Counted from the stretch's first letter, positions 1-9,991 are shown. The stretch: DNA of 64,000 nucleotides from Klebsiella spallanzanii (GCF_902158555.1 NZ_CABGGS010000046.1:186001-250000), one strand, 5' to 3'. Notes: generated by a model from the sequence alone, not told the origin. Program-made: numbers and translations.

Positions 1-2
1 TA

Positions 3-1003
<1,001 letters not shown>

Positions 1004-1099
1004 GTTACACGTTCTTTAATAAAGAGGAATTGTTGGTTATAAGTTGGTAGATTGTTTCTTGCTAAAAATTGTAATATAAAACAGATAGATATGTTTAGT
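1004..1099 (+). promoter_or_regulatory. CRISPR leader with promoter
   Basis: AT-rich 96-base stretch between cas2 and the first repeat. It carries a good sigma70-type promoter: TTGTTT at 1052-1057, a 17-base spacer, and TATAAA at 1075-1080. This would start transcription about a dozen bases before the first repeat and run through the array. Orientation agrees with the decayed repeats at the far end. It probably also holds the integration host factor/Cas1-Cas2 docking sites known for I-E leaders, which I cannot pinpoint. Confidence 0.7.
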
Positions 1100-2044
1100 G
1101 TGTTCCCCGCGCCAGCGGGGATAAACCGGTGGTCAACACGTCGCCGCCGGTCGCCTTTGCGTGTTCCCCGCGCCAGCGGGGATAAACCGCCACCGCGAAC
1201 CGCCAGCCCAACCGGATCGCCGTGTTCCCCGCGCCAGCGGGGATAAACCGCGAAATTGCTCGATTGCTATTGCGCCTCGATAGTGTTCCCCGCGCCAGCG
1301 GGGATAAACCGGACTATCACAAATACGACGCTATCAGCGTTACGTGTTCCCCGCGCCAGCGGGGATAAACCGCTCTCAGGGTACATTACTAAATACCCTA
1401 AATAGTGTTCCCCGCGCCAGCGGGGATAAACCGATTTCATGATGTAATCACCTTCTGTCGGATATGTGTTCCCCGCGCCAGCGGGGATAAACCGGCATCG
1501 CTACGAAAGTGCGCATTGATGCTGGTGTGTTCCCCGCGCCAGCGGGGATAAACCGTCCTCTGCCGAGTCTTTCATTGATTCATACAAGTGTTCCCCGCGC
1601 CAGCGGGGATAAACCGCTTCGTAGGGCTCGTTGACCTCGATAACCGGGGTGTTCCCCGCGCCAGCGGGGATAAACCGACCATAAAGAACCGCTTACGAAT
1701 CGTCGGCGCGTGTTCCCCGCACCAGCGGGGATAAACCGCCAGCACCAGAGCCTGCGCGTCGAACCCCCAACGTGTTCCCCGCGCCAGCGGGGATAAACCG
1801 AATGCCGATTGTCCACGCCTGGTTTGCGTCAAGTGTTCCCCGCGCCAGCGGGGATAAACCGGCGGAATGGTGCGACTCGCAGACGAGTAAAGCGTGTTCC
1901 CCGCGCTAGCGGGGATAAACCGTCAAAAATCGGTGATTTCATCGACCTGTCAGCGTATTCCCCGCGCTAGCGGGGATAAACCGCTCATACGCGAGAACCC
2001 TGACTCGATTATCGAGTGTTCCCCGCGCCAGCGGGGATAAACAG
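1100..2044 (+). CRISPR. Type I-E CRISPR array, 16 repeats / 15 spacers
   Basis: 29-base repeats beginning GTGTTCCCCG and ending GGGATAAACCG start at 1100, 1161, 1222, 1283, 1344, 1405, 1466, 1527, 1588, 1649, 1710, 1772, 1833, 1894, 1955 and 2016. Spacers are 32 bases except 1739-1771, which is 33. Most repeats are identical. Variants occur at 1710 (GCACC instead of GCGCC), 1894 and 1955 (GCGCTAG), 1955 (GTATTCC start) and 2016 (last two bases AG instead of CG). Variation concentrated at the right end marks that as the old, leader-distal end. The repeat type matches E. coli/Klebsiella I-E arrays. I could not check spacer targets. Confidence 0.98.
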
Positions 2045-2062
2045 AGAGGGCAATCTAAAAAA

Positions 2063-2137
2063 CAGACGCCGGGTGGGGGTCGAACCCACATATATGCCCT
2101 GAGGCACCGATTTTACCGTTAAACGTACCAGCGTCTG
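2063..2137 (-). tRNA. tRNA-like sequence, probably degenerate or non-canonical
   Basis: Read on the minus strand, this folds as a cloverleaf-like RNA. A terminal stem of up to 10 pairs (2063-2072 with 2128-2137) is followed inside by a canonical T arm: GTGGG / loop TTCGACC / CCCAC. The D-arm region carries the expected AACGGTA loop. Taking 2066-2072 with 2128-2134 gives a normal 7-bp acceptor stem directly next to the T arm. The middle is odd: the anticodon-arm region is about three bases short and its best hairpin is TGCC-TCAG-GGCA with a 4-base loop, so no anticodon can be assigned. There is no encoded CCA. It could be a tRNA relic or a deliberate tRNA mimic; it lies just 18 bases past the CRISPR array. 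Confidence 0.45.
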
Positions 2138-2178
2138 CCGTTCAGTATACTAATAACACGTGAGATGCCTGGCAATAT

Positions 2179-2207
2179 GTGTTCCCCGTGCAACGAGGAC
2201 AATCCTG
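2179..2207 (+). repeat. Isolated decayed CRISPR repeat
   Basis: 29 bases beginning GTGTTCCCCG, then TGCAACGAGGACAATCCTG. The left half matches the array repeat and the right half keeps its inverted-repeat layout with several substitutions. It sits 134 bases beyond the last array repeat, on the other side of the tRNA-like sequence. It looks like a remnant of a formerly longer array. Confidence 0.6.
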
Positions 2208-2265
2208 ACTCAAAACCCTCAATCTAATGACTGTCGTGAATTTGTAAGTTCAATTTTTGAGCCAA

Positions 2266-3162
2266 TTAAAAACGATCCTGGGATGAGATAAGCGTGTCGA
2301 TAAAGGCTTTTTTATGCGGATATTTCAATACGTCATCGATATACATTATGCCTGTTTGAAATGTTGTAAAAGCCTCGGTGATATCCAGCGCGACTAATCC
2401 TCGTCCCTGGGCTTCCTGTTTCAACTGCAGGGGAAGCGCCAGTAAACAGCAGTTTTGCTTCGCAAGCGTAATCGCGGTAGAAACCGAATACACCTCAAAT
2501 CGAACCCGCTCAGGCGCGATAGTACATAGTAGGGGGTCATCGGTTCCTCCTTCTTCATATTCATGCTTCAGCACAATCCAGTTGTACTCATTTAGTTGCG
2601 CGGTACCGATGCGTAGGGCCCCGGTCAGAGGATGTTCCGGCGCGCAAAAAAGCATGAAACGAGTGGAAAATATAGGTAAATAATGAATAGAGGATATCCG
2701 CGCTTTTGGTGACGGGATGGCACCTAACGCCAGGTCGCACTCTCCTTTCAGCAAATGCTGTTGACCCAGCATGCTGTTACTATTTCTGATCGCTATTCTT
2801 ACATCAGGATAAGCCTGCATATAGCTCTGCATCAGGCTGAACAGTACCCCGTGGCTCCACGCGTGGCCGCATTCCAGTACCAGAGTATAACGACGACTAC
2901 GCTTTAGTGCGTCGAGATCCATCATGGCCTGCCGGTAACTTCTATCCAGCACACAGCCATGTTGATAAAGATGTTCGCCATACACCGTCAATGATAGATT
3001 TTTCCCTTCCCTGACCAGCAAAGAGACTTCCAGTGCGGATTCAAGCCGCTGTATATTCTGCGTCAAAGTGGGTTGCGAAATGCACAGGGCTTCGGCGGCA
3101 GACGTAAACGTTTTTTTATCGACCAGCACCTTGAACTGGTGAATTAACTTATGTAAATGCAT
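2266..3162 (-). CDS. LysR-family transcriptional regulator
   Basis: 298 residues, the usual LysR length. The N-terminal winged helix-turn-helix is at about residues 5-62 (KTFTSAAEALCISQPTLTQ, then IQRLESALEVSLLVREG), followed by a periplasmic-binding-like effector domain from about residue 90. It lies downstream of, and on the same strand as, the sulfatase and symporter genes, separated from the sulfatase by a terminator-like hairpin and 188 bases, so it probably has its own promoter. By context it may regulate that pair. The inducer is unknown; a sulfated or uncommon sugar is a guess from the neighbours. Confidence 0.9.
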   Translation of the reverse strand: MHLHKLIHQFKVLVDKKTFTSAAEALCISQPTLTQNIQRLESALEVSLLVREGKNLSLTVYGEHLYQHGCVLDRSYRQAMMDLDALKRSRRYTLVLECGHAWSHGVLFSLMQSYMQAYPDVRIAIRNSNSMLGQQHLLKGECDLALGAIPSPKARISSIHYLPIFSTRFMLFCAPEHPLTGALRIGTAQLNEYNWIVLKHEYEEGGTDDPLLCTIAPERVRFEVYSVSTAITLAKQNCCLLALPLQLKQEAQGRGLVALDITEAFTTFQTGIMYIDDVLKYPHKKAFIDTLISSQDRF

Positions 3163-3312
3163 AATTTTTATCTATTTTCATGTAATATTCTCTCCATTCA
3201 GCATACTTTGTATTGTCACAGCAAATAGCATTTAACGGTTGCGAGATGTAAATATATGCTTTGGGCGAGAGCGAACCGGAGTGCCGGGGGTTATTCGTCT
3301 TCCGTCAGTAAA

Positions 3313-3342
3313 ACCCCCTTATCGTAAGCAGAGTAAGGGGGC
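3313..3342 (-). terminator. Rho-independent terminator after the sulfatase gene
   Basis: On the minus strand an 8-bp stem (CCCCCTTA / TAAGGGGG) with a 12-base loop is followed by TTTT. It lies just after the sulfatase stop codon at 3351, so it would end the symporter-sulfatase transcript before the LysR gene. Confidence 0.7.
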
Positions 3343-3350
3343 AGGCTATA

Positions 3351-5114
3351 TCAGTAAGGTTTATTAAACAGCGCGCGCAGCGCAGTGTTGAACGCGCCAT
3401 TTTCATAAAATTTGACGACATACTGGCGGCTGAGGTACTCGCTTTCGCAGGACTCAGCCAGCATTTGAATAAAATCCTTTCCATGCGGGCTGGCGGCGAT
3501 TTCCAGCAACAATGTTCTGGTATCAGGGTGCATCTTCACACGGTGAAGCGGCCCCAGAATGTGCTCCATGCATTGCGTTCGTTGCTGCTGTTCATTTATA
3601 ACCCATGCTTCGGTTATCCGGGCCATATCCGTTGGGATCCCCAGACGAAGCCATTCATCATTAGGGGCCTCAGCCTCGGAAAGCGCCTGTGATAGCTTGC
3701 GGATAAAGGCGGCTTCCAGTTCGGGGTTGTACAGCGGATGCTCCTGATCTTTATCCTGCCATAAATCAAACAGCAGGTTGCCATGAGCATATGAACTGTA
3801 AAATCCGGCAGAGCCTGGCAATTTCAACAGCGGTATATTGCGCGTAAATGCAAAACCTGGGTGCAGGGCGGCATCCTGCAATTCAGTATCATTAAACATG
3901 CGACGCATACGTGTTGGCATCAGCGTATATTCATACAGCGGGGTATTTTCCGGTGTATGGCTGCCGCGCATATATACATATCTTCCATCGGTGATGGAGA
4001 CGTGCGCGCCAAAATAGCCAAATATGGCTTCTGTTTTGATCGTTGTATTATGCGCCAGCGCAGGTAGCAGCGACTGGCCTGTCATCTGCGGCGTTTTTTC
4101 AATTCCGAATGCATCAAGTAGCGTCACAGTGACATCGTGCATTTGGGCGAGCGTATTATGGCTTTCATTGGCCCGCTGGCTGTGGGGATCCCAGATGAAA
4201 AAAGGCACATGTGCAATTTCGTTATAGACGGGCATAACGCTTTTACCTGACCATTCTTTCTCTCCGAACATAAAGCCATGATCGGTATTTACAATGAGCA
4301 GAGTGTCTCGCCACATGTCGTGTTTATCAAAGAAATCCAGCACCTTACCCAAATATTCATCACACATCATCATCAGGGCCTGATAGTGTTTTTCCCCGGC
4401 GATTATCTTATTTGGATTATTGATCCTCTCCGTTGAGCTATATTCCGGCCAGTCATCAGGATTGTTCACCAGATCTGGATCCACCATGCGTTTAAACCGC
4501 TCGGGAACAAAAAAGGGTTCATGAGGATCGAAGCTTTCGAGCTGTAACAACCAGTTGTCCTGCTCATGGTTTTCTGCAAGAAATTCCAGACCCGCCTGGT
4601 AGCACCGTGCCTGAGGATAATCTTGTTCTTCTACCATATAACTGCGGTTTATCCGATCGTGGCGGATCATATTGCGGCGCAGAGGCTCTGCCTTTTGCCA
4701 CGAATCCAGGTGTTCTTCTCCGCGAAACCCCAGTTTCGCTTTCCACAAGTCACCTTCCTGACCACGAATAAATTCATAGCTATTATAGCGGTTATGGTAT
4801 GTCGCGCCGCCGTCTTCCCAGTAATGCTGATGATCGGTAATTAAATGGGAATAGATACCGTTTTTCTTCAGTATTTCAAATACAGAATCATCAAAAGGCT
4901 CCAGTGGCCCCCAGCTGCGATGCAGAAAATTCAGTCTGCCGGTATGCAGGTCGCGGCGTGCAGGCATACAGGGCATGGAGCCAACGTAAAAATTATCGAA
5001 TCTGACGGTATGCTCCCCCAATCGGCGAAAATTAGGCAGCCCGCTGATATTCGGATTATAATTCGGTAGTTTATTTCTGCTCAGCGTATCAAACATCAGG
5101 ACAACAGCTTTCAT
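3351..5114 (-). CDS. Sulfatase family hydrolase (Cys-type)
   Basis: 587 residues. The N-terminus (MKAVVLMFDTLSRNKLPNY) has the metal-binding Asp of the alkaline phosphatase superfamily. Residues 49-53 read C-M-P-A-R, the C-x-P-x-R sulfatase signature whose Cys is oxidised to formylglycine. LIVNTDHGFMFGEKEW supplies the later metal-binding Asp-His pair. No signal peptide is visible, so it is probably cytoplasmic and acts on an imported sulfated compound. It overlaps the upstream symporter gene by 4 bases, indicating one operon. The substrate is unknown. A formylglycine-forming maturase is required and none is encoded in this window. Distant phosphonate-monoester hydrolases share the fold, so the sulfatase name is by motif. 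Confidence 0.88.
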   Translation of the reverse strand: MKAVVLMFDTLSRNKLPNYNPNISGLPNFRRLGEHTVRFDNFYVGSMPCMPARRDLHTGRLNFLHRSWGPLEPFDDSVFEILKKNGIYSHLITDHQHYWEDGGATYHNRYNSYEFIRGQEGDLWKAKLGFRGEEHLDSWQKAEPLRRNMIRHDRINRSYMVEEQDYPQARCYQAGLEFLAENHEQDNWLLQLESFDPHEPFFVPERFKRMVDPDLVNNPDDWPEYSSTERINNPNKIIAGEKHYQALMMMCDEYLGKVLDFFDKHDMWRDTLLIVNTDHGFMFGEKEWSGKSVMPVYNEIAHVPFFIWDPHSQRANESHNTLAQMHDVTVTLLDAFGIEKTPQMTGQSLLPALAHNTTIKTEAIFGYFGAHVSITDGRYVYMRGSHTPENTPLYEYTLMPTRMRRMFNDTELQDAALHPGFAFTRNIPLLKLPGSAGFYSSYAHGNLLFDLWQDKDQEHPLYNPELEAAFIRKLSQALSEAEAPNDEWLRLGIPTDMARITEAWVINEQQQRTQCMEHILGPLHRVKMHPDTRTLLLEIAASPHGKDFIQMLAESCESEYLSRQYVVKFYENGAFNTALRALFNKPY

Positions 5115-6505
5115 TTTATTTCCTTGTTCAGCTCTAATACAATCTGCTGGTGATAACGGTTATTAAGCGGGTAAAAATACATGCTCAGTAAGGCTATTAC
5201 CTTGCCGATGATCGGCGTCACAATCATTAAAAAAGCCAGACCGCTAATTGTTTCAGCACTCTGGGATATAGCACCAGGGGCGTAATCGATGGCGTTAAGC
5301 GTATAACCAAGGATAAATGCTCCAATGGCCGAGCCAAATTTATTGGAAAAAGTTAACGTGGATGAGGCAATGCCTGCCGCATTTTTCTTAGTTTGCCACT
5401 GAATTTCATCCGCACAATCTGTCACCATCATCCAGGTTAATAGCGACGCTCCTTGCGTGAAGCACATAATCAATCCCAGCATGATCATGACATAGAGAGG
5501 GGCTGAGGTACTGAAGGTGATATATAACACCACCGAGGACAAGATCGTCAGTATGCACATATAAATGAAACTTCTTTTATTGCCATACAGCGTCACCAGT
5601 ATTTTGACCAGTAAGTAGGCGGCGGCCCCAAAGCACACATTAAATAGCGCGCTGGTTTTGACATAGCTGGCGTCACCAAGTACATAGGTGAAAAATTGAA
5701 CGGTAATCCCGGATGACATGGCCAGCACCAGGGTATTGGCGACCGACATCACGGCAAGTGAAATAAGGGAGCGGCTCTTAAATGCCAGCGCCATCTGGCT
5801 GAATACCCCTTTCGAGGAGAACGATTCTGCTGTCTCTTCCTGCACAAGCCGTTCCCGGGTATCGTTATTCCTGGCTCCCCATGCGCAAACCCAAAAGCCA
5901 AATGTAATCAACAGGCCAAATACTATCCCCAGTACCTGATAGCCGGATGTATCAATGATCACACGTCCGGCGCTGTCATGGGTTCGGCTGTAGCTTTCAA
6001 GAATATACACGCCGCCAGCGCTAACAATAAACTGCGTCAGCAAACCGGTGAACTGCTTAATGAGAACAATATTTGAACGTTCCTTTACGTCATTCGTTAA
6101 ATACGCGGTCAGAGAGTGATAAGGGATATTTGCGGCAGTAGATATAATCGAATATAAAATGTAAGCAGCATACATATAGATGATTTTTGTTATACCGCTC
6201 AGTTCGGGGGATGCAAAAACCATCCAGGTAGTGATGCCAACAAAAGGGGCGCTCATCATCACCCAGAATCGATACTTTCCAAAGCGTGTTTTGGTTCGGT
6301 CACCAATAGCACCCATTAGCGGATCAGTAAATGTATCGATAAGACGAGATACTAGCGTAATAACCCCTACAGTCACTGGGTTAATGCCATAAATATCAGT
6401 GGCAAACGTAATGAAAAAAATAAGCATTACGTAAAAACCTAAATTCGATGAGAATCCGCCGCCAATCGCATAAGCGAGACGATCTGCTGTTCTGAGTTTT
6501 TTCAT
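5111..6505 (-). CDS. Sugar:cation symporter, GPH (MelB/YicJ) family
   Basis: 464 residues with about 12 hydrophobic segments. The early motif SRLIDTFTDPLMGAIGDRTKTRFGKYRFW is the GPH family hallmark (D-x-x-x-D-P-x-x-G then RxGK/RFG). Members import glycosides or related sugars with Na+ or H+. It is the first gene of a two-gene operon with the sulfatase (4-base overlap), so the likely cargo is the compound the sulfatase or a downstream enzyme processes. Its N-terminus (MKKLRTADRLAYAIGGGFSSNLGF) is typical and full length. Specificity cannot be read from sequence. Confidence 0.88.
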   Translation of the reverse strand: MKKLRTADRLAYAIGGGFSSNLGFYVMLIFFITFATDIYGINPVTVGVITLVSRLIDTFTDPLMGAIGDRTKTRFGKYRFWVMMSAPFVGITTWMVFASPELSGITKIIYMYAAYILYSIISTAANIPYHSLTAYLTNDVKERSNIVLIKQFTGLLTQFIVSAGGVYILESYSRTHDSAGRVIIDTSGYQVLGIVFGLLITFGFWVCAWGARNNDTRERLVQEETAESFSSKGVFSQMALAFKSRSLISLAVMSVANTLVLAMSSGITVQFFTYVLGDASYVKTSALFNVCFGAAAYLLVKILVTLYGNKRSFIYMCILTILSSVVLYITFSTSAPLYVMIMLGLIMCFTQGASLLTWMMVTDCADEIQWQTKKNAAGIASSTLTFSNKFGSAIGAFILGYTLNAIDYAPGAISQSAETISGLAFLMIVTPIIGKVIALLSMYFYPLNNRYHQQIVLELNKEIK

Positions 6506-6678
6506 CTTTTCATTTTTTCCTCTGCGGTTATTTCCTTATAAACCACAGTATCTCCGGGGGATCATTCCGCTGATAATTGAATTATTAAATGGATGTATAG
6601 AATAAACCTATATCCGTAACAGGCTGAGTGGGATAATGTTGTAAAAACAGATAAATATCGATTTTTCTGAGGGATAAT

Positions 6679-6738
6679 GGTGCTTGATGAATGTCCAAAA
6701 ATGTGAACTGTCCCAGGTTATCAAGCACCGTTTTTTTT
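6679..6738. repeat. Inverted repeat with flanking T run (terminator-like)
   Basis: GGTGCTTGAT at 6679-6688 pairs perfectly with ATCAAGCACC at 6720-6729 across a 31-base loop. A run of eight T follows at 6731-6738 on the plus strand. No plus-strand gene precedes it. It lies right behind the stop codon of the minus-strand gene ending at 6737, where it may end that transcript, although the U run is on the opposite strand. The rest of 6506-6736 shows nothing I recognise beyond the upstream region of the symporter gene. Confidence 0.4.
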
Positions 6739-8782
6739 AATTTATTACGCCTCCCAGTGTGGCAAAGTTCGGCTCCGGGCAATTTTGACCAAAGTTTTCC
6801 GCCCATGGGAACGGCGCGCCGTTTTTAACATAACGCTTATAAAGGCGTTTTACCGATGCCGGGTCCTGAGCCCATATCCAGCTCGTCGCATTGCACAGCA
6901 CGGCGGCATAGGCCTGTGATTTACGTGGCAACAGATCGGCGGATTTTTCAGCAAGTTTTACCGCCTGCCAGCGATAATGCATAAAGAAATTATACTTCTT
7001 TGGCTGGGATAACAGCACGCGATGGCGCTCACCGGCGCTAATCCATGATTTGATGGTTGGATCAGCTTCCGGACCCCAGCTGTAATACGGCCATGAATAC
7101 CAGCCCTCATAGAGCGCAAAATCCGGCGCCATCTCATAGCCCGTCAATTCCATCCCCTGATAACGCAGGATTTGTGCGGCCTGCCACCATGCCTTCGCCT
7201 GAGCTGTTTTTGGCCCGTTTTTCGCCAGGGTATTGATAAACGCCTGCGCGGCATCACGATTCTCCGCAAGGGCAAAATAAGTCAGCGCCTTTTGATACTG
7301 GCCTGCGCGCATCAGGCGGCGAGCGAGAAGGGTGCGTAACCTGGCGTCAGCGCTATAGCGTTCAGCATTTTCCTGCTGACTGAGCAAAGAAGGCGCGGGG
7401 GCGGGGACATATTTATCCACGAACGCGGTGAGCTCTTTAAGCGTTAGCACCTGTTCGGCAATGTGCGCTAAATCCGGCCAGTAGCTCTCTTTGGCCTTGT
7501 ACATCAGACGCATTGCTTCCAGATAATCGTTGCGATCCAGCGCCAGTATCGCCTGTTCGGCATTAATCCGGCAGGACGGAATAACAAACTCATCGCCGAC
7601 AATTTCATTATTATCCGGCTGTGGTGAACCCCACGCTTCGTTTGCCGGGAAAGACGCGGCGGCTTTTGCATACCATGCCGTTGCCGCTTTAACATCGCCA
7701 GCCCGCAGCGCCATTTTGGCTTGTACCCACGAGGTCAGCCCATTCTCTTTGGCATTTTTCAGCATTAGCGTCACCAGAGGGTACTGACCATTACGGTAGG
7801 CGAGGGCGATAAGACGATCGCTGCCGGGCATGTCGTGATTGACCTTCTGCGCCAGCTTCGCTATCAGCGCATCATGGTAATTTTTGATCTCTTTCTCATC
7901 ATAGGGCCTGGGTTCTGGCTCGTATAAAGAGTTGGAAGAGCGAGTGAAAAAACTGGCAATAAGCAGTTGCTGAATAACCGGATCATCAATGCCTGGCTGC
8001 AGGAAATTCTCGTTTTCAGGATGGCTCAGAATGTCGGCGGTGTAACGTAAAGAGAGGCTGCCGGTGGGCGAACCCTGAGCCGCCTGCTGGGCGTAGAGGT
8101 GGGCTGCGGCAAGCGGTTCGCTCTGCCAGTGTTTGATGCGTCCTTGCTGACCGAGGCTTGCCAGCGAGAGCTGTTCCGGGTCTTCTTGTCCATTGCGTAC
8201 AGCGTCGATAATTTGCTGATAAAGCTCGAAAGCTTCACGCAGCTCCTGCTCGTTACCGTGAGAATTATCTTTGCTGGACAGCGGATATCCGCTCTCAGAG
8301 CGAGGCGCAGGATAATCCCCCATTAAATCGCGGGCCAGCGAGTAGCGCGACTTTAGCCCCCATCGGCCCTGCTGTTCTGCGGGCAGCGCGAGAACCTGGC
8401 GAAAATAATCACGCGCCCGGCTATCGTAAGTGGAAAATGCAACGGCGCCGAGTACGTACAGGCGGCTCGCGATTGGCAGGTCGGCTGCCATCTTTTCCGC
8501 TGCTTCAACCGAGCCGCTGGCGCGGATTTCCTTAAGCAGAACGTCCTGTGCTGAGGGGGCGGAAGGCTTATCGTCAGACGTATCGCGCCATTGTGGAAGG
8601 CGCGGGTCGGTTGGCACCAGGCGGCTGCTCTCTAAATCAAAACTTCCTTCCGGCAAATAAAGCAGATTAGCGTTACGGTTTTCCAGCAAATAGTTGGGGA
8701 AAAACGGCCCGCAGGCATAGCTGTCAGCGGCGACCAGCGCGACCGTCAGGAAGGTGGCCAGCGGTAATTTACGGGCTAACAT
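6737..8782 (-). CDS. Uncharacterised exported protein, helical-repeat type
   Basis: 681 residues. I do not recognise a named family. The N-terminus (MLARKLPLATFLTVALVAADSYAC) is a signal sequence, followed by CGPFFPNYLL. The body is rich in Ala/Leu helical segments spaced like TPR units (for example ALAYRNGQYPLVTLMLKNA and AGDVKAATAWYAKAAASFP), with many Trp and Tyr near the C-terminus. A periplasmic or surface scaffold role would fit, but this is inference. It overlaps the upstream DUF3142-like gene by 14 bases, so the two are translationally coupled and probably work together. Confidence 0.75.
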   Translation of the reverse strand: MLARKLPLATFLTVALVAADSYACGPFFPNYLLENRNANLLYLPEGSFDLESSRLVPTDPRLPQWRDTSDDKPSAPSAQDVLLKEIRASGSVEAAEKMAADLPIASRLYVLGAVAFSTYDSRARDYFRQVLALPAEQQGRWGLKSRYSLARDLMGDYPAPRSESGYPLSSKDNSHGNEQELREAFELYQQIIDAVRNGQEDPEQLSLASLGQQGRIKHWQSEPLAAAHLYAQQAAQGSPTGSLSLRYTADILSHPENENFLQPGIDDPVIQQLLIASFFTRSSNSLYEPEPRPYDEKEIKNYHDALIAKLAQKVNHDMPGSDRLIALAYRNGQYPLVTLMLKNAKENGLTSWVQAKMALRAGDVKAATAWYAKAAASFPANEAWGSPQPDNNEIVGDEFVIPSCRINAEQAILALDRNDYLEAMRLMYKAKESYWPDLAHIAEQVLTLKELTAFVDKYVPAPAPSLLSQQENAERYSADARLRTLLARRLMRAGQYQKALTYFALAENRDAAQAFINTLAKNGPKTAQAKAWWQAAQILRYQGMELTGYEMAPDFALYEGWYSWPYYSWGPEADPTIKSWISAGERHRVLLSQPKKYNFFMHYRWQAVKLAEKSADLLPRKSQAYAAVLCNATSWIWAQDPASVKRLYKRYVKNGAPFPWAENFGQNCPEPNFATLGGVIN

Positions 8783-9956
8783 GAAACTCTCCTTGTGGTG
8801 GTGACGGGCATCTTGCCCAGCCGATGGTGCGTGCTTTCCCGGCGCGTAGCAACGCCGGGGAGGTCAGATAAAATGTCTGTTCAGCAAAGCGATAGCTGCC
8901 CGCACCGTCGGCGGCCAGGCAATCTTCCGCCTGTAGCGTGATTTTTTCCGGGAGCGGGGTGTCAATATGGCCCGAATTTTTAATCGCCAGTTCGTAGAGT
9001 GTGGACTCAGTGTTGGCGCTGGCTTTATCGGGAAGCGCCAGCCATTGCCAGCTTGTGGTTAATGGCTGATGGCGAATGACCGCTTCCAGCGTACCGAGCG
9101 ACCAGGCGCGACTATCGCTATCCAGCGGCAGGCGGAACCAGACGATCCCGGCAAAATTTACAGGCGGTAGTTCTTCGAGTGCGCGGGTAAAGGCGTCGAT
9201 TTGCTGCGGCGCGACGCTAAGCTCCTGCTTCTCACCCACGATGCCCAGCGGCGACTCGCTTTCCACCAGGGCAGATTGTCCGGGAGCGGAAATCAGCGCG
9301 GAACCATAGGCCGGTAGCGCCAGGTAAAACGGATGCGCAGAGATCTGCGCATATAGCCTGCTCCAGCGCAGGGCCAGCGTCGGGTCAAACAACCCCTGCT
9401 GCGGCGACAGTACGCTGTGCAGCTGTAGCACGGAGCTATCGACCGCGGCCAGCAGGGCAGGAAGCTGAGGTGAAGAGAGCCAGGTTGGCAGCGCGGTGAT
9501 ACTGAGCGTCACGTCAGAAGGCAGCGCCTGGCGTAATGACGTCAGCAGGTGCTGGTAGTCTGCGAGCCGCGAAGTAGGTGCATCGTAATCAATTTCTATT
9601 GCCGTGAGGTTAACGCCAGCGCTGCGCCAGCGGGCGATGATGCTTTGAATTTGTGGCAAAATCGCCGCCGCATCAAGCTGCGCCAGGCTGCCGTCCAGAC
9701 GGACAACCAGCCATACCGGGCGACCATCCTGTTGCAACAAGAGCGTATCGACACGAGCAATACGCGCTCCCTCACGCGGGTGAATTTGTAGACCCAGCAC
9801 GCGGAGGGTGGAAAACAGCCCGTGGCTCTGGCGTAGCGCCGCTTTATGCCCATCGTTCCAGACGCGCTGCCAGATATACACCTGACTGTCGGCGATGGAG
9901 CCTGCGCTGGCAGCCAGTAACAGAAACAACAGTATTAAAAAACGAAAGTGCATCAT
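8769..9956 (-). CDS. Exported DUF3142-like protein (glycosidase-like barrel)
   Basis: 395 residues with an N-terminal signal sequence (MMHFRFLILLFLLLAASAGSIA). The segments SQVYIWQRVWNDGHKAAL, LTAIEIDYDAPTSRLADYQHLL and LQLHSV, and the FAGIVWFRLPLDSDSRAW stretch, resemble DUF3142 proteins. These look like TIM-barrel glycosidase relatives, with the E-I-D-Y-D motif where a catalytic acid would sit. The family assignment is from memory of its features. It lies 35 bases after iap on the same strand and overlaps the next gene by 14 bases, so iap, this gene and its partner may be co-transcribed. Function is unknown. Confidence 0.72.
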   Translation of the reverse strand: MMHFRFLILLFLLLAASAGSIADSQVYIWQRVWNDGHKAALRQSHGLFSTLRVLGLQIHPREGARIARVDTLLLQQDGRPVWLVVRLDGSLAQLDAAAILPQIQSIIARWRSAGVNLTAIEIDYDAPTSRLADYQHLLTSLRQALPSDVTLSITALPTWLSSPQLPALLAAVDSSVLQLHSVLSPQQGLFDPTLALRWSRLYAQISAHPFYLALPAYGSALISAPGQSALVESESPLGIVGEKQELSVAPQQIDAFTRALEELPPVNFAGIVWFRLPLDSDSRAWSLGTLEAVIRHQPLTTSWQWLALPDKASANTESTLYELAIKNSGHIDTPLPEKITLQAEDCLAADGAGSYRFAEQTFYLTSPALLRAGKARTIGWARCPSPPQGEFHVSP

Positions 9957-9991
9957 GGCGACAGTCCTTGTGGCCGGGCTTTATCGTTAGC

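Noticed and set aside
1052-1832. Open frames on both strands across the CRISPR array
   Set aside because: They are products of the repeat periodicity; every peptide is built of repeat translations such as SPRQRG or GLSPLARGT.
6585-6806. Small minus-strand frame overlapping the end of the 681-residue protein gene
   Set aside because: No ribosome site, composition unlike the neighbours, and it crosses the inverted repeat at 6679-6729.
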